From the NCBI RefSeq assembly GCF_013702265.1, contig NZ_CP059348.1:992001-1056000 (forward strand): 64,000 bases of DNA. The letters run 5' to 3'. This DNA comes from Providencia rettgeri. GTDB lineage: Bacteria > Pseudomonadota > Gammaproteobacteria > Enterobacterales > Enterobacteriaceae. Shown here one piece after another: positions 35,869 to 44,485 of the stretch (its first letter is position 1; the number at the start of each line of letters is the position of its first letter). Both the position numbers and the translations under genes were made by a program. Below the pieces are notes generated by a model. The model worked only from the letters and a program-made list of their open reading frames with translations, made no database searches and was not told the DNA's origin.

Positions 35869-36747
35869 TTAGTGGATATTTTGTTCGCGCCATTGGCTCG
35901 GTGAGGTACCCTCTGAACGATTAAAAAAGCGGGCAAAATAGGCTGGATCTTTAAATCCAAGTTGATAGGCAATTTCAGAGACGGAAATATCGCAAAAGAG
36001 CAGCATGCGTTTGGCTTCTCGTAAAATCCTATCAAAAATGAGTTTCTTCGGAGGGCGGTTGGCAAATCGCCGGCACATATCTTTTAAGCGAGATTCGGTG
36101 ACGCCGAGTTTATCCGCATAATCAGGGACAGAGAGATGCTCGCGATAATGCATATCGATAAGCTGGTTAAAACGTTGGAATAATCGATGTTCACCACGCA
36201 CGCCGCTAACATGGTGCTCGTCAAGGGGGACAGAGCGCAGTAAAAAGGTGAATAGGGCTTGGGCAAGTGAAGATAACACTTGGTCTCGACCAATATAGTT
36301 ATTGGCAGATTCCCGCGCCATTAAATCCCAATAATGATTAAAAGTTTCAATATCTTGGGGTTTATCCGCGACAGATAAACAAATCGCCGGAATATCGACT
36401 CTGTCCAGGTTGGCAGAATAAAGTGATTCCAATAGTGGCGAAATTAAATCTTGCCGTACGGTTAGTACATGCCCGTCAGTATCTTCTTGGGTAAAAAACG
36501 CATGGGCGACAGAAGGGGGTGTTAAAATAAATAGTGGTGCCTGCACAGAATAACGGGACTCATCCAGCTGAAGCGTAATATGCCCAGTGACTAAATAGTG
36601 TAATTGAAAATAGCCATCGTGACGATGAGCAGGCATGTCGCGGCCGAAGAAGGCGGCGAGTTTGCCGAAGGTTTGGTAGTGGACGTCGTCGTTGCCCAGG
36701 ACGTCATCGTAGTCCTTCCCAATATCTATGTTTGTAATGCCCGTCAT
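35869..36747 (-). CDS. hpaA: AraC-family activator of hpaBC
   Basis: A 292-residue regulator with an N-terminal cupin-type sensor (PAHRHDGYFQLHYLVTG, LFILTPPSVAHAFFT) and a C-terminal double HTH (~195-290; LSVPDYADKLGVTESRLKDMCRRF and ISVSEIAYQLGFKDPAYFARFFNR). Length and flanking genes match E. coli HpaA, which activates hpaBC in response to 4-hydroxyphenylacetate. It lies between hpaX and hpaB on the same strand. An ERIC element separates it from hpaX. Confidence 0.95.
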   Translation of the reverse strand: MTGITNIDIGKDYDDVLGNDDVHYQTFGKLAAFFGRDMPAHRHDGYFQLHYLVTGHITLQLDESRYSVQAPLFILTPPSVAHAFFTQEDTDGHVLTVRQDLISPLLESLYSANLDRVDIPAICLSVADKPQDIETFNHYWDLMARESANNYIGRDQVLSSLAQALFTFLLRSVPLDEHHVSGVRGEHRLFQRFNQLIDMHYREHLSVPDYADKLGVTESRLKDMCRRFANRPPKKLIFDRILREAKRMLLFCDISVSEIAYQLGFKDPAYFARFFNRSEGTSPSQWREQNIH

Positions 36748-36757
36748 AATTGCTCTT

Positions 36758-36872
36758 CATTCTTCAAGCTGCAGCGTTGTTGGCTACACAAGCTAATCCT
36801 AGTCACATACTTGTGTATGCTCCTAGGAATTAGCTTGCTTGCCGCCTAGCTGCAACTCGAATTATTTTGAGC
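36758..36872. repeat. ERIC element (copy 1)
   Basis: ~115-bp imperfect palindrome beginning CATTCTTCAAGCTGCAGCG, core TCACATACTTGTGTATGCTC, ending CTGCAACTCGAATTATTTTG: the hallmark parts of an enterobacterial repetitive intergenic consensus. Between hpaX and hpaA, so transcribed if the genes are cotranscribed. Confidence 0.85.
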
Positions 36873-36924
36873 AATGCTCAAGGTTATTGGAGTGCAGCAC
36901 TCATTTCTTTAATTCGACTGTTTT

Positions 36925-36956
36925 ACAGTTTGACAGTTTGACAGTTTGACAGTTTA
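36925..36956. repeat. Four tandem ACAGTTTG octamers
   Basis: ACAGTTTG is repeated four times (the last ends in A) and runs into the hpaX stop codon at 36954-36956. A slippage-prone microsatellite. Confidence 0.9.
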
Positions 36957-38324
36957 CGGTGTAGCTCTTGGTCTTGAGTTTTTCATTGGGATGGCGATGA
37001 CCAGAATGGCACCGACGACCAGCAAACCGGCTACAAAATAGAGACCGGAATTGAAGCTACCCGTTTGATCTTTCAGCCAACCGATTAACAGTGGGCTAAC
37101 CGCGGAGCCTATATTACCTGTTGCGTTGATTACGGCAATACCGATTGCGCGAGCGCGTAAACTGATCGACTGATCTGGCGTGGTCCAGAAAACCGCCATC
37201 GCAGTAAACGAACCGGTGGACGCCATAATGATCCCCAATAATTGGATCATCGGTTGATGGGTCATTGCTGCAATGATCCAACCTGCCGCCGCAAACAAAT
37301 ACGGCAACGCAGTGTGCATCTTACGCTCTTGCAAGCGATCTGAACGGCGACTCCAATAAATCATCCCTAAAATCGTACAAAACTGAGGGATCGCCGTTAA
37401 TAGCCCAATCATGGCATTACTGCTGCCCTGATTAAAACTCTGCATAATTTGTGGCGTCCAAATATTAATGGCGCTCAGTGTGTTAGTTAGACAGAAATAG
37501 GCAACGGTATACATTAAGATCACAGGGGTGAAAATCTCTTTCCACAGACTGGTATTTTGTAGTGCAGTCTGGCTTTTGGAACCGTGTGGCTGTACTAATT
37601 CTAATTGATCTTTATCCATCATCTCTTGCAGGGTGTCTTTATCTTCCTGAGTTAGCCATTTCGCTTTCTTCGGAGAATCATCCAGATAAAACCACACTAA
37701 AATACCCAGCAGAACAGATGGGAAACCTTCCAGTAAAAATAACCACTGCCAGCCTTTCAGATCTAAAACGCCATCCAGTCCCAGAATATAACCAGAAGCT
37801 AGCGAGCCAAATGCCATGGTGACAGGCATTGCAATCATAAATAGAGCGTTAGCACGAGCACGGAAATAAGCGGGGAACCAGTAAGTTAAGTAAACTAAAA
37901 TCCCTGGTAAGAAACCGGCTTCAGCAATACCCACCAGCATACGCAGAATATATAAACTGGTTGGCCCGGTGGCGAACATTGTTGCGGTAGAGGCGATACC
38001 CCATAACACCATGATAGTGGCAATCCAGCGACGAGCGCCGACAATGCCGAGCATGATGTTACTTGGAATACCAAAAATAACGTAAGTCGCATAAAACAGG
38101 GTGGCCGCTAGACCAAACATGGTAGACGTCAGACCGATGTCTTTCCCCATTGTCAGTCCCGCAAAGCCGATATTAATCCGGTCTAAGAACGAGAAAACAA
38201 ATAGAACGAACAGAAATACGATCAGTCGTTTAAAAAGCTTATTAATCACCCGCTGTTGCGGTTCAGTAAGGTTCTTATGTTGCTCTGCAGGATTGTTACT
38301 AGCAACATTCTGTGAATGACTCAT
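36954..38324 (-). CDS. hpaX: 4-hydroxyphenylacetate permease (MFS)
   Basis: A 456-residue, 12-helix major facilitator of the anion:cation symporter family, importing 4-hydroxyphenylacetate. Seen: cytoplasmic N-terminal tail, helix 1 LFVLFVFSFLDRINIGFAG (the ACS D-R-x-N-I-G motif), MLVGIAEAGFLPG and a long central loop. GAGGG precedes the ATG. Located between hpaI and hpaA exactly as in E. coli. The gene's stop codon is part of an octamer repeat. Confidence 0.93.
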   Translation of the reverse strand: MSHSQNVASNNPAEQHKNLTEPQQRVINKLFKRLIVFLFVLFVFSFLDRINIGFAGLTMGKDIGLTSTMFGLAATLFYATYVIFGIPSNIMLGIVGARRWIATIMVLWGIASTATMFATGPTSLYILRMLVGIAEAGFLPGILVYLTYWFPAYFRARANALFMIAMPVTMAFGSLASGYILGLDGVLDLKGWQWLFLLEGFPSVLLGILVWFYLDDSPKKAKWLTQEDKDTLQEMMDKDQLELVQPHGSKSQTALQNTSLWKEIFTPVILMYTVAYFCLTNTLSAINIWTPQIMQSFNQGSSNAMIGLLTAIPQFCTILGMIYWSRRSDRLQERKMHTALPYLFAAAGWIIAAMTHQPMIQLLGIIMASTGSFTAMAVFWTTPDQSISLRARAIGIAVINATGNIGSAVSPLLIGWLKDQTGSFNSGLYFVAGLLVVGAILVIAIPMKNSRPRATP

Positions 38325-38478
38325 TATAATGCCCTCTAATTACAATTTATTATAGGTACAAGGGTCTACTAGGCAGTCATTTGGGCTGCCTTGTTGTGGT
38401 TGCGATTTTATTGCTTACTATCTAGGTCGCCCATGAGCGTAGGGTAAAATTGAACGACCTAGAGGAGTTCTGATTGTT

Positions 38479-39285
38479 TTAGTACACGCTAGATGCGCTG
38501 TTATCCATATCGGAAACCGTTTTACCGAATTTCGCGGCAAGGGCTTCAGCGGTGCGCGCTAATAATGTGGTATCCACACCCACGGCGACAAACAGGGCGC
38601 CTAACTTAATATAGTGTTCAGCGATATCTGGTGCCGCCATCAAAATTCCCGGCGCTAAACCTGCCGCACGAATTTGCTTAATGGCATCTTCAATCACCGC
38701 TTTCACTTCAGGGTGGTTTGGATTGCCAGAAAAGCCCATATCCGCACTCAGATCTGCAGGGCCGATAAAGACACCATCAACCCCTTCAACTTTGAGGATC
38801 TCAGGTAGGTTTTTGATAGCTTCGCGGGTTTCCACTTGGACAATCACGCACATTTCATCATTAGCGCGTTTTAAATAATCAGGAATACGATTCCAGCGAG
38901 AGGCGCGCGCTAAGGCACTGCCCACCCCACGAATTCCCGCTGGTGGATAACGAGTTGAGCGTACCGCTTGCTCTGCTTGTTCCGCATTTTGCACCATTGG
39001 CAGTAAAAGTGTTTGTGCGCCGATATCCAGCAATTGCTTGATAATCACCGGCTCATTCCATGCCGGGCGAACCACTGGTTGCGATGGATACGGAGCGATA
39101 GCTTGTAATTGCGCTAAGGTGGTTTGCACATTGTTTGGTGCATGTTCACCATCGATCAACAGCCAATCAAATCCAGCGCCAGCAACCAGCTCAGCGCTGT
39201 ATGGGCTGCACAATCCTAGCCATAAACCAATTTGTGGTTTGCCTGTTTTTAGGGCTTTTTTGAATTTATTTTCTAACAGATCCAC
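38479..39285 (-). CDS. hpaI: 4-hydroxy-2-oxo-heptane-1,7-dioate aldolase
   Basis: Class II pyruvate aldolase of the HpcH/HpaI family, giving pyruvate and succinate semialdehyde, the last ring-derived step. 268 residues. Seen: [31 protein letters not shown] (Asp and catalytic His), [28 protein letters not shown], and [15 protein letters not shown]. The start is a GTG at 39285: AAGGAG lies six bases before it and the next residues [13 protein letters not shown] align with family N-termini; the frame's earlier TTG (39303) overlaps hpaH and contains that ribosome site. Eleven bp after hpaH. Confidence 0.95.
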   Translation of the reverse strand: MDLLENKFKKALKTGKPQIGLWLGLCSPYSAELVAGAGFDWLLIDGEHAPNNVQTTLAQLQAIAPYPSQPVVRPAWNEPVIIKQLLDIGAQTLLLPMVQNAEQAEQAVRSTRYPPAGIRGVGSALARASRWNRIPDYLKRANDEMCVIVQVETREAIKNLPEILKVEGVDGVFIGPADLSADMGFSGNPNHPEVKAVIEDAIKQIRAAGLAPGILMAAPDIAEHYIKLGALFVAVGVDTTLLARTAEALAAKFGKTVSDMDNSASSVY

Positions 39286-39295
39286 AGTGAACTCC

Positions 39296-40099
39296 TTATG
39301 CAAAGCGGCAGCTAATTGAGCCCATCACGCCGTAATCAACGTGGAAAACATCCCCTTTACGAGCAGGAACAGGGCGAGTGAATGAACCGCCAAGGATAAT
39401 TTGTCCCGGCTGTAGCTCTACATTGTGTGGGGCTAATTTATTGGCTAACCATGCCACACCATTAGCTGGGTGGTTTAGCACCGCAGCCGCAACGCCAGAT
39501 TCTTCAATCACACCGTTACGATAAAGCAGGGCGCTGATCCAACGCAGGTCTAAATCGCGCGGTTTAATCGGACGTCCGCCTAAGATCACTGCGCCGTTTG
39601 CCGCGTTATCTGAAATGGTGTCGAACACTTTACGTGGACGGTTAGTGTCAGGATCGATATTGTGGCAACGGGCATCGATCAGCTCTAAAGCGGGGATCAC
39701 ATAGTCCGTCGCGTTATACACATCAAATAAGGTGCAGTTAGGGCCGCGCAGCGGTTTTGCTAACACGAATGCCAGTTCAACTTCAATACGCGGAACGATA
39801 AAGCGATCGGTTGGAATATCACAGCCATCATCAAAGAACATGTCATCGAGCAGTGCGCCATAATCCGGCTCATCAATCTGGGAACTGGCTTGCATCGCTT
39901 TGGATGTCAGACCGATTTTATGCCCTTTTAATACACGCCCTTCCGCCAGCTTTAAGCCGACCCATTCTTTTTGAATGGCATAGGCATCTTCAATGGTCAT
40001 CTCGGGATGATCCAAAGAAATTTGACGGATTTGCTGGCGGCTTTTTTCCGCTTGGTTTAGGCGTTGAGCGATTGTTGAAATAGTATCTTGTTGCAACAT
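39296..40099 (-). CDS. hpaH: 2-oxo-hept-4-ene-1,7-dioate hydratase
   Basis: Metal-dependent hydratase of the FAH/MhpD fold that adds water to 2-oxohept-4-enedioate to make the HpaI substrate. 267 residues, as in E. coli. Seen: [40 protein letters not shown] (acidic metal ligands), LELIDARC and the C-terminal [12 protein letters not shown]. The ATG at 40099 has AGGAG upstream and starts [16 protein letters not shown]; an upstream-extended frame is not conserved. Preceded by a hairpin-containing 91-bp gap after the succinate-semialdehyde dehydrogenase gene. Confidence 0.95.
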   Translation of the reverse strand: MLQQDTISTIAQRLNQAEKSRQQIRQISLDHPEMTIEDAYAIQKEWVGLKLAEGRVLKGHKIGLTSKAMQASSQIDEPDYGALLDDMFFDDGCDIPTDRFIVPRIEVELAFVLAKPLRGPNCTLFDVYNATDYVIPALELIDARCHNIDPDTNRPRKVFDTISDNAANGAVILGGRPIKPRDLDLRWISALLYRNGVIEESGVAAAVLNHPANGVAWLANKLAPHNVELQPGQIILGGSFTRPVPARKGDVFHVDYGVMGSISCRFA

Positions 40100-40126
40100 G
40101 CTTAAAATGCTCCTGATAACTCTTTG

Positions 40127-40164
40127 CCCTTCGCGCCATTGCGTTATTGCATTAACGCGAAGGG
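40127..40164 (-). other. Intercistronic hairpin before hpaH
   Basis: CCCTTCGCG (40127) pairs with CGCGAAGGG (40156). A competing smaller stem GCGTTA / TAACGC (40141-40158) overlaps the second arm. No T-run, so processing or stability is more likely than termination. Confidence 0.5.
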
Positions 40165-40190
40165 GGAGAGTATGGCTAAATCGGCTATAG

Positions 40191-41654
40191 TTAGTGGGAT
40201 AACCCACCGAAACAGAGATATTTCACTTCCAGATAATCTTCGATTCCGTAACGTGAGCCTTCACGACCAAGTCCTGACTGCTTAATACCACCAAACGGAG
40301 CCACTTCATTTGAAATAATGCCTTCGTTAATACCCACCATGCCGCTTTCTAAGGCTTCAGCCACACGGTAGATACGTCCGATATCACGTGAATAAAAATA
40401 AGATGCCAGACCAAACTCAGTATCGTTGGCGAGGTCGATAGCTTCTTGTTCATCACGGAATTTAAATAATGGTGCTAATGGGCCAAATGTCTCTTCTTTC
40501 GCTACTTTCATGGATTCAGTCACATTGACCAATACGGTAGGTTCGAAGAACAGACCACCAAGGCTGGATGATTTACCGCCCGCAGCGATAGAAGCGCCTT
40601 TCGAAACGGCATCCGCGATGTGCTCAGACACTTTATCCACGGCAGCTTGGTTGATAAGCGGGCCTTGCTCTGAATCGGCTTGGGTCGCTGGACCAATTTT
40701 TAATGCGCTCACGGCTTTCGCGAGGCGAGCTGCGAACTCATCGTAAACACCTTCTTGGACTAAAATACGGTTTGCACACACGCAAGTTTGTCCGCTATTA
40801 CGGAATTTAGCCGCTAATGCCCCTTGAACCGCAGCATCTAAATCGGCATCGTCAAATACGATAAATGGTGCGTTACCGCCTAATTCCAGCGACATTTTTT
40901 TCACGGTATCTGCGCACTGTTCCATCAGTAATTTACCCACACGGGTAGAACCGGTGAAGGTTAGTTTGCGAACAATCGGGCTTGAAGTCATGACTGCACC
41001 AATCGCTTTGGCATCGGTACCCGGAACAATGTTGAATACACCTGCTGGAATACCGGCTTCTTCACCTAATGCCGCTAATGCCAGTGCAGATAATGGGGTT
41101 TCAGCCGCAGGTTTTAATACCATGGTACAACCCGCCGCGAGGGCTGGGCCGACTTTACGGGTGATCATCGCATTAGGGAAATTCCAAGGAGTGATAGCGG
41201 CTACCACGCCAACAGGCTGCTTGATGGTCACTAAGCGGCGACCTGGCAGTGGGGAAGGAATTGTCTCGCCGTAAGTGCGCTTACCTTCTTCAGCAAACCA
41301 CTCGATAAAGCTGGCACCGTAGGCAATTTCACCCATGGATTCATTGAGGGATTTACCTTGCTCAGTACTCAGGATCTGCGCGAGTTCTTTTTGGTTTTCC
41401 ATCATTAAACGGAACCATTTGTTCAGAATTTGGCTGCGTTCTTTAGCGCTTTTTGCACGCCATGCAGGCAATGCTTTTTCTGCGGCTTCAATGGCTTGTT
41501 GAGTTTCTGTGGCACCCACATTACTGACGCGAGCAATCACTTCTCCATTTGCTGGGTTAGTCACATCAAACTGGCTACTGTCTTGGGCATTCACCCATTG
41601 ACCATTAATGTAAGCCTGTTGGCGGAATAATTTAGAATTGGTGTTTAAGCTCAT
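40191..41654 (-). CDS. gabD: Succinate-semialdehyde dehydrogenase (GabD-like)
   Basis: Aldehyde dehydrogenase superfamily (487 residues). It oxidises succinate semialdehyde, the HpaI product, to succinate and so feeds the pathway into the TCA cycle. Seen: [15 protein letters not shown], cofactor GSTRVGKLL, general base in [14 protein letters not shown] and catalytic Cys in [11 protein letters not shown], the double-Cys form of GabD-type enzymes. Strong similarity to GabD supports the name, though Sad/YneI-like is an alternative. Start overlaps the stop of the efflux gene (ATGA). Its presence inside the hpa operon differs from E. coli. Confidence 0.88.
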   Translation of the reverse strand: MSLNTNSKLFRQQAYINGQWVNAQDSSQFDVTNPANGEVIARVSNVGATETQQAIEAAEKALPAWRAKSAKERSQILNKWFRLMMENQKELAQILSTEQGKSLNESMGEIAYGASFIEWFAEEGKRTYGETIPSPLPGRRLVTIKQPVGVVAAITPWNFPNAMITRKVGPALAAGCTMVLKPAAETPLSALALAALGEEAGIPAGVFNIVPGTDAKAIGAVMTSSPIVRKLTFTGSTRVGKLLMEQCADTVKKMSLELGGNAPFIVFDDADLDAAVQGALAAKFRNSGQTCVCANRILVQEGVYDEFAARLAKAVSALKIGPATQADSEQGPLINQAAVDKVSEHIADAVSKGASIAAGGKSSSLGGLFFEPTVLVNVTESMKVAKEETFGPLAPLFKFRDEQEAIDLANDTEFGLASYFYSRDIGRIYRVAEALESGMVGINEGIISNEVAPFGGIKQSGLGREGSRYGIEDYLEVKYLCFGGLSH

Positions 41655-42880
41655 TTTTCGTTGTTCTCCGAAGACACTGAATGAACGTGTGCGTGGACAT
41701 TTTTAGCGGACAAGCGTTGGCTTGAAAAACTCAGTCCGGCACAAATCGCCATTACGAGTGCCATAGCAAATGGGGATTCATCTTGTAGTATGGACACTGC
41801 AACACTGGCAAGGGCTGCCAAGGCAAACTGAATTGAGATGGCGAGCGCACTGGCGCTGCCTGCGATTTTCCCGCGGTGTTGCAGTAACAGTGACAAACTG
41901 TTGGTGCCGATAGCATTAACCATCGATAGGAACAGAACCACTAGGATAACAATAATTGGTAGGCTTTGTTGATAGAAAATTAACAACAGGACACCAAAAA
42001 TCAATTGGATACCGCTTTGCATGCCCAAAATTCGTGGCAGGCTATACACCTTGAGCAATCGGACGTTAAGCAGCAACATCGCAATCATGCCCAAAATATT
42101 GCAGCCAAACAGCAGCCCATAATACTGTTCAGAAACACCAAAATAATTGATATACACAAACGGTGAACCACTGATAAAGGCGAACATACCAGCAAAAGAG
42201 AATGCCATAGTGCCAATGATACTCAGTGCTTCTCGGTCTGTGAGCACCAACCGATAATTATGAAAGGCGACACCGACTAAATTGCGGGATTCACGCTGAT
42301 GAGGCAAGGTTTCAGGTAGCAGTAAGAAAATTGCTGAAACAGAGCACAACCCCACGGCCGCGAGTACATAGAAAATTACTTGCCATTCAAAATGAATTAG
42401 TAAAAATCCGCCCACTAATGGCGCTAATAATGGGGCTATCATGGTGACTAATGTCATCAGTGACAGCACTTTAGGCAGCTCGCTAGAAGGATACACATCA
42501 CGGGCAATGGCGCGCGCCATCACTATCGCGGCACCACTTCCAAATGCTTGCAATGCTCTAAAGGTAATTAAGGCTTCCGAGCTGGTGGCTTGGGCGCATA
42601 GCAGGCTGGCGAGAGTAAAAATGACCAGCCCACTTAGCAACATTTTACGGCGTCCTAGCAGATCGCTCAGGGGACCATAAAACAACATGCCGACGCAGAA
42701 ACCTGCAAAGAATGCCCCGAGGGTGTACTGCATCTGTCCTTGGGTGGCATTCAGTGCTTGTGCCATTTGTGGTAAGGCTGGCAAGTACATGTCAATCGAT
42801 AGGGGACCGAACGCCACCAGTGAGCCCAGTAACGGGATCAACCAGCGCGGTATCGGTCTATTGGTAAATGAAATTGGCAT
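41651..42880 (-). CDS. Bcr/CflA-family multidrug efflux MFS transporter
   Basis: A 409-residue, 12-helix major facilitator. The start FGPLSIDMYLPALPQMAQALN and the loop GPLSDLLGRRKMLLSGL are hallmarks of the Bcr/CflA drug:H+ antiporter family. Embedded in the hpa operon: 57 bp after hpaF and overlapping the dehydrogenase gene by four bases, so translationally coupled. In this place it may export toxic aromatics or overflow intermediates; that is inference. Annotation as a drug pump rests on family only. Confidence 0.88.
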   Translation of the reverse strand: MPISFTNRPIPRWLIPLLGSLVAFGPLSIDMYLPALPQMAQALNATQGQMQYTLGAFFAGFCVGMLFYGPLSDLLGRRKMLLSGLVIFTLASLLCAQATSSEALITFRALQAFGSGAAIVMARAIARDVYPSSELPKVLSLMTLVTMIAPLLAPLVGGFLLIHFEWQVIFYVLAAVGLCSVSAIFLLLPETLPHQRESRNLVGVAFHNYRLVLTDREALSIIGTMAFSFAGMFAFISGSPFVYINYFGVSEQYYGLLFGCNILGMIAMLLLNVRLLKVYSLPRILGMQSGIQLIFGVLLLIFYQQSLPIIVILVVLFLSMVNAIGTNSLSLLLQHRGKIAGSASALAISIQFALAALASVAVSILQDESPFAMALVMAICAGLSFSSQRLSAKNVHAHVHSVSSENNEK

Positions 42881-42922
42881 ATTGCCCCCTATCGATATCC
42901 ATCAATGACAACTTAAATTTTT

Positions 42923-42950
42923 TATGGCTTAAACTTTCTATGACTTAAAC
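42923..42950. repeat. Short direct repeat at hpaF 3' end
   Basis: TATGGCTTAAAC and TATGACTTAAAC lie 16 bp apart; the second includes the hpaF stop, so the first looks like a small duplication of the gene's tail. Confidence 0.45.
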
Positions 42951-43321
42951 AAGGCATGCACATTGTTCTGTTTGTAGTTCAGAACAGGATCGAGCTCTTC
43001 CATGGTGAAAGAGAGCGCCAAGTAACGCTTTGCCATTAAATCGGCAAAATGGGTTTTGATCAGATCAAACAGCATTTCCCCGGTTTTTTGGCGATCTTCA
43101 AGGGAGCGACCCGCACCAATTTTTAAAGTCATATGCACAAACGCGTAATCGTGTTTGCCATCCGCCATTTGCCAAGTATCCAGCCAGATTGCGCGGCTAC
43201 GAATGCCCCCTAACGGGAAAATTCCTGTGCCAGCTAACGCGCTGTTTACTTTAGCGAACAGCTCGGGTAGGGCGGCTTCTTCACGAATGTTGTCGGTGCA
43301 TTCAGCATAAAAATGAGGCAT
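42938..43321 (-). CDS. hpaF: 5-carboxymethyl-2-hydroxymuconate delta-isomerase
   Basis: A 127-residue 4-oxalocrotonate-tautomerase-fold isomerase of homoprotocatechuate degradation (E. coli HpaF is 126). Pro2 (MPHFYAECTDNIR) is the expected catalytic N-terminal proline after Met removal; GIRSRAIWLDTWQMADG and KIGAGRSLEDR are also typical. AAGGA precedes the ATG, 9 bp after hpaD. The usual hpaDF order is kept. Confidence 0.95.
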   Translation of the reverse strand: MPHFYAECTDNIREEAALPELFAKVNSALAGTGIFPLGGIRSRAIWLDTWQMADGKHDYAFVHMTLKIGAGRSLEDRQKTGEMLFDLIKTHFADLMAKRYLALSFTMEELDPVLNYKQNNVHALFKS

Positions 43322-43330
43322 ATCCGTTCC

Positions 43331-44212
43331 TTATGCGTTGGCAGCTTGTTTATCAGTAATAAACTTTGGCAGTGGGAAAATCGCGTTGATTTGCCCAGTT
43401 CCGGAGCTGGCGAACAGGTCAGTTAACACTTCGACTTTCTCATCATATTTATCCCAGCCGAGCAGACCCAATAACATCACGGTGTCATGCATATGACCTT
43501 CGCCATAGCAGTAATCCGCGTACTCTGGCAGCATTTTGCAGAACTCAGCGAAACGACCTTCACGCCACAGTTTGACGACGCGTTTGTCCATTTGCTCATC
43601 GAATTCGCGGGTATAGCTGTTCATGCCGTCTTCCGCACGATGGTCATCAATAAAGCGGTGAGACAGGGATCCACTCGCTAATACCGCCACGGTACCGTCA
43701 TATTTTTCAATCGCAGTCAGTACGGCTTCACCTAATTTACGGCTAGTTTCAAAGCTGTGTGAGGTACAGAATGCTGAAATGGAGATCACTTTAAAGTGGC
43801 GATCGCTGTTCATATAACGCATTGGAACCAGCGTTGCGTACTCCAGAGTTAGGCTTGGAATTTCATGAGCTTGAGCGCGAACGCCTAGCTTGCGAGCTTC
43901 TTCACCGATCATCTGACCCAATACGGAGTTGCCGTCATACTCATATTCCATATCGCGAATAAAATGCGGCAGTTCATTACTGGTATAGATGCCTTTGAAG
44001 TGATCGGCACAGTTAATGTGATAAGCGCTGTTGACCAGCCAGTGAGTGTCAAAAACGATAATGGTGTCGACGCCGAGTTCACGGCAGCGACGACTGATTT
44101 CTTTGTGCCCATCAATGGCGGCTTGGCGACAACCGTGGTTTTTGCCCGGCAGTTCAGATAGGTACATTGATGGGACGTGTGTAATCTTCGCCGTTAATGC
44201 CAACTTACCCAT
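43331..44212 (-). CDS. hpaD: Homoprotocatechuate 2,3-dioxygenase (extradiol)
   Basis: Extradiol ring-cleaving dioxygenase (LigB-type, Fe(II)-dependent) converting 3,4-dihydroxyphenylacetate to 5-carboxymethyl-2-hydroxymuconate semialdehyde. 293 residues. Seen: THVPSMYLSELPGKNHGCRQ, VFDTHWLVNSAYHINC (metal His residues), LASGSLSHRFIDDHRAEDGMNSY and YCYGEGHMHDTVMLLG. The ATG at 44212 has AAGGA at seven bases and gives MGKLALTAKITH, as in E. coli HpaD; a longer frame is rejected. An ERIC element lies between it and hpaE. Confidence 0.96.
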   Translation of the reverse strand: MGKLALTAKITHVPSMYLSELPGKNHGCRQAAIDGHKEISRRCRELGVDTIIVFDTHWLVNSAYHINCADHFKGIYTSNELPHFIRDMEYEYDGNSVLGQMIGEEARKLGVRAQAHEIPSLTLEYATLVPMRYMNSDRHFKVISISAFCTSHSFETSRKLGEAVLTAIEKYDGTVAVLASGSLSHRFIDDHRAEDGMNSYTREFDEQMDKRVVKLWREGRFAEFCKMLPEYADYCYGEGHMHDTVMLLGLLGWDKYDEKVEVLTDLFASSGTGQINAIFPLPKFITDKQAANA

Positions 44213-44228
44213 ATTTATATCCTTACCC

Positions 44229-44349
44229 GTCATTCTTCAAGCTGTAGCGTTGTTGACTGCTCGCGCTAACCCTAGTCACATACTTATGTATGCTCCTAGG
44301 GATTAGCTTGTTTGTCGCCTAGCTACAACTCGAATTATTTAGGGTAAGA
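44229..44349. repeat. ERIC element (copy 2)
   Basis: ~120-bp imperfect palindrome, CGTCATTCTTCAAGCTGTAG ... ACTTATGTATGCTCCTAGGG ... CTCGAATTATTTAGGGTA. Sits in the hpaE-hpaD gap and is therefore probably inside the operon transcript. Confidence 0.9.
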
Positions 44350-44485
44350 CATCGAGTTTACCTAAGTTGTAGCTCTTCTAACGACCTGAAGTGACTTGGT
44401 TTATCAGTTTTAACGATGCTGAGTATCAATAGAATTCAGCGGAAAGTGCTGGAATATAAGGTTTCCAGCACAGAGCGTTGTAAAC

